Below are positions 38,092-45,870 of a stretch of DNA of 64,000 nucleotides, in pieces; within the stretch, counting starts at the first letter, position 1; every line of letters begins with the position of its first letter. A program made the translations under genes and the position numbers. Under the pieces are notes generated by a model. The model was given only the letters and a program-made list of their open reading frames with translations, did not search any database and had not been told where the DNA came from. The DNA comes from Frigoribacterium endophyticum (lineage in GTDB: Bacteria; Actinomycetota; Actinomycetes; Actinomycetales; Microbacteriaceae): positions 682,001-746,000 of the forward strand of contig NZ_JAAOYV010000001.1 in assembly GCF_011759585.1 (NCBI RefSeq), written 5' to 3'.

Positions 38092-38114
38092 GGCCGGGCC
38101 GCGACTCCGCGGAG

Positions 38115-38168
38115 GGCCCGGAGCCGCGGGGCCGGAGCCGCGGGCCCGGAGCCGCGGGCCCGGGGCCT
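38115..38168. repeat. GC-rich ~14-bp tandem repeat between thiL and rsmD
   Basis: About 3.5 imperfect units of CCCGGAGCCGCGGG in the short gap between convergent genes. The units are partly self-complementary (CCGCGG, GGGCCC) and may replace a conventional terminator. Confidence 0.7.
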
Positions 38169-38173
38169 CGTGC

Positions 38174-38740
38174 TCAGTCGCGGACGGCGAACCAGACGGT
38201 CGTGTCGCCGTACTTCTTGCGCACGTCGAGGCCGAGCCCCGTCGGCCAGGTCGGTTCACCGTCGCGCGTGGCGCGCTCGACGACGACCAGGGCCCCGTCG
38301 GCCAGCGACGGCAGGAGGGCCTCCAGGTCGCCCGCGAGCTCCGTCGCGGAGACCTCGTAGGGCGGGTCGAAGAAGACGAGGTCGACCGGCGCCGCACTGC
38401 CGACGAGGTAGGCGCGCACGGGCATGGCGACCACGTCGACCCGCGGTGCCCGGCCGCCCGGGGCGCGCCCGACCACGGCGTCGACGTTCTTCCGCAGCAC
38501 GCGGGCGGCCGCCGGCGCCTTCTCGACGAGCGTGACCGTCGCGGCACCGCGCGACGCGGCCTCGAGGCCGAGCCCGCCGGTGCCGGCGTAGAGGTCGAGC
38601 ACGCGCCGCCCGGCGATCTCGTCGCGGGCGTCGAGCGACGAGAACAGCGCCTCGCGCACCCGGTCGCTCGTCGGGCGCGTGCCCGTCTTGGGCACGGCGA
38701 GGGTCAGGTTGTCGGCGAAGCCGGAGATGATGCGGGACAC
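38174..38740 (-). CDS. rsmD: 16S rRNA (guanine966-N2)-methyltransferase
   Basis: SAM-dependent methylation of G966 in 16S rRNA. 188 residues from GTG 38740 (MSRIISGFADNLTLAVPK, as in relatives). An ATG 18 bases upstream is in frame, but CAGGAT lies exactly 6 bases before the GTG. Motifs: RPTSDRVREALFSSL, SAM loop VLDLYAGTGGLGLEAASRG (about 45-63), catalytic FFDPPYE (about 123-129). Commonly found with coaD, which lies about 4 kb to the right here. Confidence 0.93.
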   Translation of the reverse strand: MSRIISGFADNLTLAVPKTGTRPTSDRVREALFSSLDARDEIAGRRVLDLYAGTGGLGLEAASRGAATVTLVEKAPAAARVLRKNVDAVVGRAPGGRAPRVDVVAMPVRAYLVGSAAPVDLVFFDPPYEVSATELAGDLEALLPSLADGALVVVERATRDGEPTWPTGLGLDVRKKYGDTTVWFAVRD

Positions 38741-38858
38741 ACGGCCATCCTGACGCATCGGCCAGGCGGTTCGAGCAAGTCGACAACGCGGCGGCGGCCC
38801 GGCCGGTGAGCGGTCGTGGAGGTGGCACAAGGCGTTTGGCGGTCGAGGTCGCCGCGGG

Positions 38859-38864
38859 CACGAT
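38859..38864 (+). promoter_or_regulatory. Possible leaderless promoter of the acyl-CoA dehydrogenase gene
   Basis: CACGAT 6 bases before the ATG, with TTGGCG (38836-38841) 17 bases further upstream as a possible -35. Confidence 0.4.
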
Positions 38865-38870
38865 CGGCCC

Positions 38871-40577
38871 ATGACCAGCGTCGACCGCATCGTGAGGCCC
38901 TCGTTCACCAAGTCGTTGTTCGCGGGGCGGATCGCCTCCGAGCTCGTGCTGCCCTACCCGCACATGGCGCCGGAGGAGGCGGCCAGGGTCGAGGCCGCGG
39001 CCGCGTCGGCCCGCGAGGTGCTCGCCGGCTACGACCCGCTCCGCGCCGAGCGCGAGGGCTGGGTCGGCGACGACACGATCCGCGAGCTGGGCGACCGCCG
39101 CCTGACGGGCCTCTTCGTCGCCGAGGAGTACGGCGGCCTCGGCCTCGGCCAGAGCGCGTACTGCCGGGTGATGGAGGAGTTCGGCCGGGTCGACGGCACC
39201 CTCGCCACGGTGATGGGCGTGCACCAGTCGATCGGCACCAAGCCCCTGCACCTCTACGGCACCGACGACCAGAAGGCCCGGTGGCTGCCCGACCTCGCGA
39301 GCGGCCGCAAGCTCGCGGCCTTCGTGCTGACCGAGCCGAACGTCGGCAGCGACGCCTACGCGCTCGAGACCCGCGCCGAGCGGCAGCCGGACGGCAGCTG
39401 GGTGCTGAACGGCGAGAAGCGCTGGATCGGCAACGGCGACAAGGACGTCCTCACCGTCTTCGCCCGCAGCGAGCTCGGCCACGTCGCGCTGGTGGTCGAG
39501 AAGGGCGCCGAGGGGCTCAGCACGGGCCCGCGCTTCGAGACGCACGGCCTCAAGGCGAACCACCTGCAGCGCGTGCACTTCAAGGACGTCCGGGTGCCGG
39601 CGGAGAACCTGCTGGGCGAGCCCGGCGACGGCTTCCGCATCGCCATGAACACCCTCAACAACGGCCGCATGTCGATGGGCACCGCGATCTCCGGCGGCAT
39701 GAAGCGCTTCCTCCAGCTGTCGGTCGAGCACACGGAGGCGCGGCGCCAGTTCGGCCGCCCCCTGGCCGACTTCGAGATGGTCGGCGACAAGCTCGCCTGG
39801 ATGACCGAGCAGATCTACGGCGTCGAGTCGATGTCGTACCTCACCACCGGTCTCGTCGACCGGGGCGACACCGACTTCGCGCTGGAGTCGGCGATGACGA
39901 AGGTCGTCGCGAGCGACACGGGCTGGTTCGCGCTCAACCGGGCGGTGCAGCTGCACGGCGGCGAGGCGTACATGGAGGGGCACCCGCTGTCGAAGGCCCT
40001 CCGCGACTTCCGCATCTTCCCGATCTTCGAGGGGGCGAACGACGTCATGCGCGCGTTCGTCGCCCTCAACGGCCTCAAGGCCCTCAGCGAGGAGCTGCCG
40101 GACGTGGCGTCGCTCCGCATCGGCGAGCCCGCCCGGGCGCTCGGCGTGCTCGCGCCCTACGTGGCGGGGCGGGTGCAGCGGCGCATCTCGCCGGAGCGGC
40201 CGGTCGGCGTGCACCCGTCGCTCGCCCGCAGCGCCGCGGCGGTGGGGGAGCAGGTCTCGCAGCTGCGCGAGCGGGCCGAGGCGGCCCTCCGCCGGCACGG
40301 CCGCCACGTGCAGGAGAAGCAGCTCGTCCAGAAGCGCCTCGCCGACGCCGCCTCCGGCGTCTACGCGCAGATGGCCGTCCTCTCGCGCGCGACCACCAGC
40401 CTGCAGGAGGCGCGGGCCGGCTCCGCCGACGAGCGTCACCTGGCCGTCGGGTTCTGCAAGCGGTCGGCGCGGGAGGTCGCCCGGCAGCTGCGGGCCCTCG
40501 AGGTCAACGACGACCGGCACGTGACGGCGCTCGCGGAGTCGACCCGCGCCTCCGGCGGGTACGCGGTCGCGCTCTGA
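38871..40577 (+). CDS. Acyl-CoA dehydrogenase (very-long-chain/ACAD9-like)
   Basis: FAD-dependent dehydrogenation of acyl-CoA, first step of fatty acid beta-oxidation. 568 residues, longer than the ~380-residue short-chain types. The standard fold (N-helical to about 160, beta domain with LTEPNVGSDAYALE, C-helical with RRQFGRPLADFEMVGDKLA) ends near 400. The catalytic Glu is in FRIFPIFEGANDVMRAF. A ~165-residue C-terminal helical domain resembles that of VLCAD/ACAD9. Chain-length specificity is inferred from this architecture only. A stand-alone gene with its own promoter. Confidence 0.9.
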   Translation: MTSVDRIVRPSFTKSLFAGRIASELVLPYPHMAPEEAARVEAAAASAREVLAGYDPLRAEREGWVGDDTIRELGDRRLTGLFVAEEYGGLGLGQSAYCRVMEEFGRVDGTLATVMGVHQSIGTKPLHLYGTDDQKARWLPDLASGRKLAAFVLTEPNVGSDAYALETRAERQPDGSWVLNGEKRWIGNGDKDVLTVFARSELGHVALVVEKGAEGLSTGPRFETHGLKANHLQRVHFKDVRVPAENLLGEPGDGFRIAMNTLNNGRMSMGTAISGGMKRFLQLSVEHTEARRQFGRPLADFEMVGDKLAWMTEQIYGVESMSYLTTGLVDRGDTDFALESAMTKVVASDTGWFALNRAVQLHGGEAYMEGHPLSKALRDFRIFPIFEGANDVMRAFVALNGLKALSEELPDVASLRIGEPARALGVLAPYVAGRVQRRISPERPVGVHPSLARSAAAVGEQVSQLRERAEAALRRHGRHVQEKQLVQKRLADAASGVYAQMAVLSRATTSLQEARAGSADERHLAVGFCKRSAREVARQLRALEVNDDRHVTALAESTRASGGYAVAL

Positions 40578-40612
40578 CGCCGTCGCGCTCCGACGCTGTC
40601 GGGGGCGGGCGC

Positions 40613-40618
40613 TAGCGT
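40613..40618 (+). promoter_or_regulatory. -10 element, leaderless promoter of recG
   Basis: TAGCGT, 6 bases, then the GTG at 40625. Confidence 0.6.
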
Positions 40619-40624
40619 GGTGGG

Positions 40625-42850
40625 GTGCCCGACTCCCCGCTCGACGCGTCGCCCCTCGACGCCTCGCTAGCCGGTGCCCTCGGCGGGCGGACGGCTCAGG
40701 CGATGCAGAAGGCCTTCGGCCTCCGCACGGTCGGCGACCTGCTTTCGCACTACCCGCGGCGCTACGCCCGGCGCGGCGAGCTGACCGCGCTCGACCAGCT
40801 GCCGCTCGGCGAGTCGGTGACGATCGTCGCTCAGGTGCTCGACGTCCGCGAGCGCACGATGCGGGCGCGGCGTGGCTCGATCCTCGAGGTGCGCATCGGC
40901 GACGGCCAGGGCATCCTCACCCTCACGTTCTTCAACCAGGCCTGGCGCGCGAAAGACCTCGTGCCCGGGGCGCGGGGCATCTTCGCGGGCAAGGTCGGCG
41001 ACTACCGGGGCCTCCGCCAGCTGGCGCACCCCGACTACGAGCTCTTCGACGCGTCGCACGAGGCCGTGGCGGGCGTCGGCGACGCCGAGGCGCAGGCCTG
41101 GGCGAAGCAGCCGATCCCCATCTACCCGGCCAGCGCCTCCGTCGCCTCCTGGCAGGTGCAGCGCTCGGTCGAGCTGGTGCTCGACACGCTCCCGCCGATC
41201 GACGACCCGGTGCCGGCCGCGGTGCGGGCCGAGCTCGAGCTCGTGTCGCTGCGCGACGCGTACGAGCTCGTCCACCGGCCCGAGAGGGACCGAGACCACC
41301 TGCGCGGCCGTGACGCGCTGCGCTTCCAGGAGGCCTTCGTGCTCCAGGCCGCCCTGCTGCAGCAGCGCGCCCTGCTGCGCACCGCCCCCGCGACGCCGCG
41401 CGTGGCCGGGCCGGACGGCCTGCTCGCGCGCTTCGACGCCGCGCTGCCCTTCGAGCGGACGGCCGACCAGGTGCTGGTCGGCTCCGAGATCAGCCGTGAC
41501 CTCGAGGGCGACGTGCCGATGAACCGCCTCGTGCAGGGCGAGGTCGGGTCGGGCAAGACCCTCGTGGCGCTCCGCGCGATGATCGCGGTCGCCGAGAGCG
41601 GCGGCCAGTCGGCCCTCCTCGCGCCGACCGAGGTGCTCGCCGCCCAGCACCTCCGCTCGGTGGTGCGCTCGCTCGGCCCCGACCTCGCGGCGCGGCTGCG
41701 GCCCACCCTGCTCACCGGGCAGATGTCGACCGCCGAGAAGAAGCGCGCGCTGCTCTCGATCGTGAGCGGGCAGTCGCACCTCGTCGTCGGCACGCACGCC
41801 CTCCTCAGCGAGGCCGTGGGGTTCTACGACCTCGGCCTCGTCGTGGTCGACGAGCAGCACCGCTTCGGCGTCGAGCAGCGCGAGGCCCTGCGGCAGAAGG
41901 GCCGCACGCCGCCGCACGTGCTCGTCCTGACCGCCACGCCCATCCCGCGCACGGTGGCGATGACGGTCTTCGGCGACCTCGACGTCTCGACCATCACCGA
42001 GCTGCCCGCGGGCCGTCAGCCGATCGAGTCGTTCGTCGTGCCGCTGGCCGACCGGCCCGGCTGGCGCGACCGCGTCTGGCAGCGCTCGGCGGAGGAGGTC
42101 GCGAAGGGCCGCCAGGTCTTCGTCGTCTGCCCCGCCATCGACGCGGCCAGCGTCGAGGCCGGCGAGGAGGCGCCGGTCGACGACGCGCCGGAGGGCACCT
42201 CCGAGGGCGCTCCCGACGGCGACGTGCCCGCCCCCGAGCGTGCGAGCGTCGAGGGCGTGCTCGCCCTCGCCCGGTCGCTGCCCGTGCTCGCGGGCGCCCG
42301 CGTCGAGCCCCTCCACGGCCGCATGTCGGCCGACGAGAAGGACGAAGTGATGCAGCGCTTCGCCGCCGGCCTGATCGACGTGCTCATCGCTACGACCGTC
42401 ATCGAGGTCGGCGTCGACGTGCCGAACGCGTCGACGATGGTGGTGCTCGACGCCGACCGCTTCGGGGTGTCGCAGCTGCACCAGCTCCGTGGCCGCGTCG
42501 GGCGCGGCGGGCACCCGGGCCTCTGCCTCCTCGTGACCTACGCGGCCCCCGACACGGTCGCCCGAGAGCGCGTCGAGGCGGTCGCCGCCACGCTCGACGG
42601 GTTCGAGCTCGCCCAGGTCGACCTCGAGCTGCGGCGGGAGGGCGACGTGCTCGGCAGCCTGCAGTCGGGCGGCCGGTCGTCGCTCCGCCTGCTGCGGGTC
42701 GCGACCGACGGCGACCTGATCACGACCGCGCGCGAGCACGCCGCGGAGGCGCTCGAGGGCGACGCCGCGCTGACCGGGCACCCGGCGCTGGCCGCCGCCA
42801 TCGCCCGCCGCCTCGACGACGCCGACCGCGAGTACCTCGCGAAGAACTGA
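40625..42850 (+). CDS. recG: ATP-dependent DNA helicase RecG
   Basis: Branch-migrating helicase that remodels stalled forks and Holliday junctions. 741 residues. N-terminal wedge/OB region (GDLLSHYPRRY, SILEVRIGDGQGILTLTFFNQ), Walker A GEVGSGKTLVALRAM (about 308-322), DEQH box VVDEQHRFGVEQRE, motif III TATPIPRTVAMTVFGD, and C-terminal IATTVIEVGVDVPNAS and HQLRGRVGRGG. An acidic, low-complexity insert (VEAGEEAPVDDAPEGTSE, about residues 510-540) interrupts the second RecA-like domain. The last residues DREYLAKN are typical. Start fixed by the leaderless element. Confidence 0.95.
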   Translation: MPDSPLDASPLDASLAGALGGRTAQAMQKAFGLRTVGDLLSHYPRRYARRGELTALDQLPLGESVTIVAQVLDVRERTMRARRGSILEVRIGDGQGILTLTFFNQAWRAKDLVPGARGIFAGKVGDYRGLRQLAHPDYELFDASHEAVAGVGDAEAQAWAKQPIPIYPASASVASWQVQRSVELVLDTLPPIDDPVPAAVRAELELVSLRDAYELVHRPERDRDHLRGRDALRFQEAFVLQAALLQQRALLRTAPATPRVAGPDGLLARFDAALPFERTADQVLVGSEISRDLEGDVPMNRLVQGEVGSGKTLVALRAMIAVAESGGQSALLAPTEVLAAQHLRSVVRSLGPDLAARLRPTLLTGQMSTAEKKRALLSIVSGQSHLVVGTHALLSEAVGFYDLGLVVVDEQHRFGVEQREALRQKGRTPPHVLVLTATPIPRTVAMTVFGDLDVSTITELPAGRQPIESFVVPLADRPGWRDRVWQRSAEEVAKGRQVFVVCPAIDAASVEAGEEAPVDDAPEGTSEGAPDGDVPAPERASVEGVLALARSLPVLAGARVEPLHGRMSADEKDEVMQRFAAGLIDVLIATTVIEVGVDVPNASTMVVLDADRFGVSQLHQLRGRVGRGGHPGLCLLVTYAAPDTVARERVEAVAATLDGFELAQVDLELRREGDVLGSLQSGGRSSLRLLRVATDGDLITTAREHAAEALEGDAALTGHPALAAAIARRLDDADREYLAKN

Positions 42851-42949
42851 CCGGGCGGCCGCCCCCGTCGGCCGACCGGTCGCGACGGGCCCCGGGCGAC
42901 GTCGCTCCGAGTTCGCCGGAAGGCCCCCGGGAGCGACATCTGCACGGGC

Positions 42950-42955
42950 TAGGGT
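42950..42955 (+). promoter_or_regulatory. -10 element, leaderless promoter of coaD
   Basis: TAGGGT, 6 bases, then the ATG at 42962. Confidence 0.6.
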
Positions 42956-42961
42956 GTGCGG

Positions 42962-43444
42962 ATGAACAGGATCGCCGTCGTCCCGGGGTCGTTCGACCCG
43001 GTCACCCTGGGTCACGTCGACGTGATCGCCCGGGCCGCCCACGTCTTCGACGAGGTGCACGTGCTCGTGGTCCACAACCCCGACAAGTCGGCGCTGCTGC
43101 CGCTGCCGAAGCGCGTCTCGCTCCTCGAGCGGTCGCTCCGCGAGGCGGGCCTCCCGCCGTCGGTGACCGTGCACAGCTGGAGCGTCGGCCTGCTGGTCGA
43201 CTACTGCACCGAGGTGGGCGCCACCGTGCTCGTCAAGGGCATCCGGTCGCAGGTCGACGTGGCCTACGAGACCCCGATGGCGATCATGAACCGCAGCCTC
43301 GCCGGCGTCGAGACGGTCTTCATGCTGCCCGACCCCGCCCACGCCCACGTGTCGAGCTCGCTGGTGCGCCAGGTCGCGGCGCTCGGCGGCGACGTCGCCC
43401 CGTACGTCCCCGCCAGCGTAGCCGAGTACCTCGCGGCCACCTGA
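42962..43444 (+). CDS. coaD: Phosphopantetheine adenylyltransferase
   Basis: Adenylates 4'-phosphopantetheine, the penultimate step of coenzyme A synthesis. The 160 residues are a normal length. Nucleotidyl-transferase motif [17 protein letters not shown] (TxGH-type, about 6-22), [22 protein letters not shown] (substrate region) and the ISSTxxR-like [11 protein letters not shown] (about 129-139). Short gene with its own leaderless promoter; 93 bases separate it from the MoxR operon. Confidence 0.96.
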   Translation: MNRIAVVPGSFDPVTLGHVDVIARAAHVFDEVHVLVVHNPDKSALLPLPKRVSLLERSLREAGLPPSVTVHSWSVGLLVDYCTEVGATVLVKGIRSQVDVAYETPMAIMNRSLAGVETVFMLPDPAHAHVSSSLVRQVAALGGDVAPYVPASVAEYLAAT

Positions 43445-43537
43445 CCCACCCGCACGGCAGCGTCGCCGGCCCCGGCCCGTCCTCCCGTGCGACCCGACCA
43501 CCCCCGCACGCCCGCCCGACGCCCTCCGGGAGAGACC

Positions 43538-44569
43538 ATGAGCACGACCAGCGACACCCGACCGTCCGACCGTGCCCTGCGGGGCGACGGCGACCTCGAC
43601 GTCATGCCCCTGCCCGAGGTGCAGGCCGCCGCGCGCCGGATCATGGAGGCGGTGGCCACGGTCATCGACGGCAAGGACGGCGCGATCGGCACGGCCCTCA
43701 CCGTCCTGCTCGCCGAGGGGCACCTCCTCATCGAGGACGTCCCCGGCGTAGGCAAGACCCAGCTCGCCCGCGCGCTCGCCAAGGCCGTCGACGCCCGGGT
43801 CACGCGCATCCAGTTCACTCCCGACCTGCTGCCGAGCGACATCACGGGCGTCTCGATCTACGACCGCGACCGCGGGGGCTTCGAGTTCACGCCCGGCCCC
43901 GTCTTCGCCAACGTGGTGATCGGCGACGAGATCAACCGCGCCTCCCCGAAGACGCAGTCCGCGCTGCTCGAGAGCCTCGAGGAGCGGCAGGTCACGGTCG
44001 ACGGGGTCACGCACCCGCTGCCCGACCCCTTCCTCGTCGTCGCGACCCAGAACCCGGTCGAGATGGAGGGCACGTACTCGCTGCCGGAGGCGCAGCGCGA
44101 CCGGTTCATGGCCCGCATCTCGCTCGGCTACCCCGACACCGAGAGCGAGCTGCGCATGCTGCAGCAGCGCGAGCGCGTCAGCCCGCTCGAGAAGGTGCGG
44201 CCCCTCGTGTCGCTCGACGAGCTGCGCCGCATGATCGCGGCGGTGCGGACGGTCTACACGGCCGAGCCGGTCGAGCGCTACGCCGTCGACGTCGTCCAGG
44301 CGACGCGTCGCCACCCCGACGTGCGGCTCGGCGCGAGCCCCCGCGCGACGCTCCAGCTCATGCGGGCCGCCAAGTCGTGGGCGGCGCTCAACGGCCGCGG
44401 CTTCGTGGTGCCCGACGACGTCGACGCGATGAGCGGGCCCGTGCTCGGCCACCGGATCATCCTCGCCGGGCGCGCCGGGGCCGGCGCGGTGTCGGCGGCG
44501 TACGACGTGGTGGCCGACGTCGTCGCCTCGACCGACGTGCCGCTCGGCGACACGGCCGGCCGACGCTGA
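43538..44569 (+). CDS. MoxR-family AAA+ ATPase
   Basis: Chaperone-like ATPase that usually acts with a DUF58/VWA protein on an exported or membrane complex. 343 residues. Walker A DVPGVGKTQLARALAKA (about 70-86), Walker B NVVIGDEINRASPKTQSALLE with sensor VATQNPVEMEGTYSLPEAQRDRF, and lid domain SPRATLQLMRAAKSWA. ATG 43538 has GGGAGAG four bases upstream. It is first of three genes (MoxR, DUF58, transglutaminase), separated from the DUF58 gene by only 2 bases. Confidence 0.92.
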   Translation: MSTTSDTRPSDRALRGDGDLDVMPLPEVQAAARRIMEAVATVIDGKDGAIGTALTVLLAEGHLLIEDVPGVGKTQLARALAKAVDARVTRIQFTPDLLPSDITGVSIYDRDRGGFEFTPGPVFANVVIGDEINRASPKTQSALLESLEERQVTVDGVTHPLPDPFLVVATQNPVEMEGTYSLPEAQRDRFMARISLGYPDTESELRMLQQRERVSPLEKVRPLVSLDELRRMIAAVRTVYTAEPVERYAVDVVQATRRHPDVRLGASPRATLQLMRAAKSWAALNGRGFVVPDDVDAMSGPVLGHRIILAGRAGAGAVSAAYDVVADVVASTDVPLGDTAGRR

Positions 44570-44571
44570 CC

Positions 44572-45870
44572 GTGGCGCGCGGGGGAGTGCCCACGCCGAC
44601 GCGGCGCGGCGCGGTCGTGGTGGGCGCGGGGCTGCTGCTCGCCGTCGCGGGCGCGCTCCTCGAGTCGCCGCCCCTCGTCTTCGCCGGCGTGGCGCTCGTG
44701 GCCCTCGTGGTCGCCGTCGTCCTGTCGCTGCTCGTCCGCGGGGTCGACGTCGTCGTCGGCCGCCGGTTCACTCCCTCGCGGGGCGTGGCGGGCTGGTCGG
44801 CGGTCGAGACCCTGACGGTGACGCCCCGCTCCGGGCGCCCCCAGCAGGCCGCCCTGCGCGACGAGGTGCCGTGGGGCCGCGCCCGCCGCTCGGCGGCCGT
44901 GCCCGTCACGCTCGAGCCGGGGCGCACCTCCACCGTGACCTTCCGCCACCCGGAGCTGAGCCGGGGGCGGCACCGCGTCGGCCCGCTCCACGTCGAGCTC
45001 GTCGAGTCGTTCGGCGTGGCCCGTCGCCGCGTCGTCGCGCCCGGCACCGCCGAGTTCGTCGTCGTGCCCGAGGCCGTCGACCTCGGCCTCGCGCGTGAGT
45101 CGAGGTCGCTGGGCGACGGCGCCCGGCGCCAGCGCGAGCACAGCCTCTCCGGCGGCGAGGACGACCCGATCACCCGCGAGTACCGCCGCGGCGACCCGCT
45201 GCGCCGCGTGCACTGGAAGGCCACGGCCCGCCACGGCGACCTCATGGTCCGGCAGGAGGAGCAGCACGGGCTGCCGAGCGCCCGCCTCGTGCTCGCGCTC
45301 GGGTCGGCCGGCTGGTCGGACTCCGTCTCCGCGTCGGGCGCCGCGAGCGCCGACGCGACGGGGGCCGACGTCGCCCGCAGCGACGCCTTCGAGTGGGCGC
45401 TGTCGGTCGTCGCGACCCTCGGGGTCGAGTGGGGCCACGCGGGCTCCGTCGCCGTGCTCGGCACGCCGGGGGGCAGCCTCGTGGCGCGCCACGACCCCGA
45501 CGCCACCGGCGCGTGGCTCGACGCCCTGGCCGACCTCCAGCTCGACGACGCCAGCGACTCCCTCGCGCCGCCGCCCGCGGCCCGGGAGCCCGTCACGGCG
45601 GTCGTCTCGGGCCTCACCCGCGCCGAGCTCGACCAGCTGGGCCGCTCCCGCGCGGCCGGGTCGACGGCCGTCGCGCTCGTGGTCTCGCCGACGCTCAGCT
45701 TCACCGCCGTGGGCGGTGGAGCCGGCTCCTCGTCGACGGAGCCCACCGCCGTCCTGTCGCCCGAGGCCGTCGCCGCGTCGCTCCGCGAGGCGGGCTGGCG
45801 CGTCGTGGAGGCCACCCCGACCGAGCCGGTCGGCGACGCCGTGCGTCGAGGCGGGCTGCTCCGTGGCTGA
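44572..45870 (+). CDS. DUF58 family membrane protein
   Basis: Partner of the MoxR ATPase, 432 residues. Two adjacent membrane helices at the N-terminus (about 12-32 and 36-55), an Ig-like/beta domain, then the DUF58 signature DDPITREYRRGDPLRRVHWKATARHGDLMVRQEEQ (about 193-227) and a VWA-like C-terminus that is Asp/Ser/Ala rich. GTG 44572 follows the moxR stop by 2 bases; GTG 44587 is less likely, as it has no proper spacing. The 3' end overlaps the transglutaminase-like gene by 8 bases. Confidence 0.88.
   Translation: MARGGVPTPTRRGAVVVGAGLLLAVAGALLESPPLVFAGVALVALVVAVVLSLLVRGVDVVVGRRFTPSRGVAGWSAVETLTVTPRSGRPQQAALRDEVPWGRARRSAAVPVTLEPGRTSTVTFRHPELSRGRHRVGPLHVELVESFGVARRRVVAPGTAEFVVVPEAVDLGLARESRSLGDGARRQREHSLSGGEDDPITREYRRGDPLRRVHWKATARHGDLMVRQEEQHGLPSARLVLALGSAGWSDSVSASGAASADATGADVARSDAFEWALSVVATLGVEWGHAGSVAVLGTPGGSLVARHDPDATGAWLDALADLQLDDASDSLAPPPAAREPVTAVVSGLTRAELDQLGRSRAAGSTAVALVVSPTLSFTAVGGGAGSSSTEPTAVLSPEAVAASLREAGWRVVEATPTEPVGDAVRRGGLLRG

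Noticed and set aside
40667-44452. Very long open frame on the - strand (over 1,200 codons) opposite recG, coaD and moxR
   Set aside because: Arg/His/Asp/Gly-rich composition without domains, and it lies across three well-recognised genes. This is the usual antisense shadow in very high GC DNA. The same applies to the other long frames opposite mrpA, ilvB, serA and ffh.
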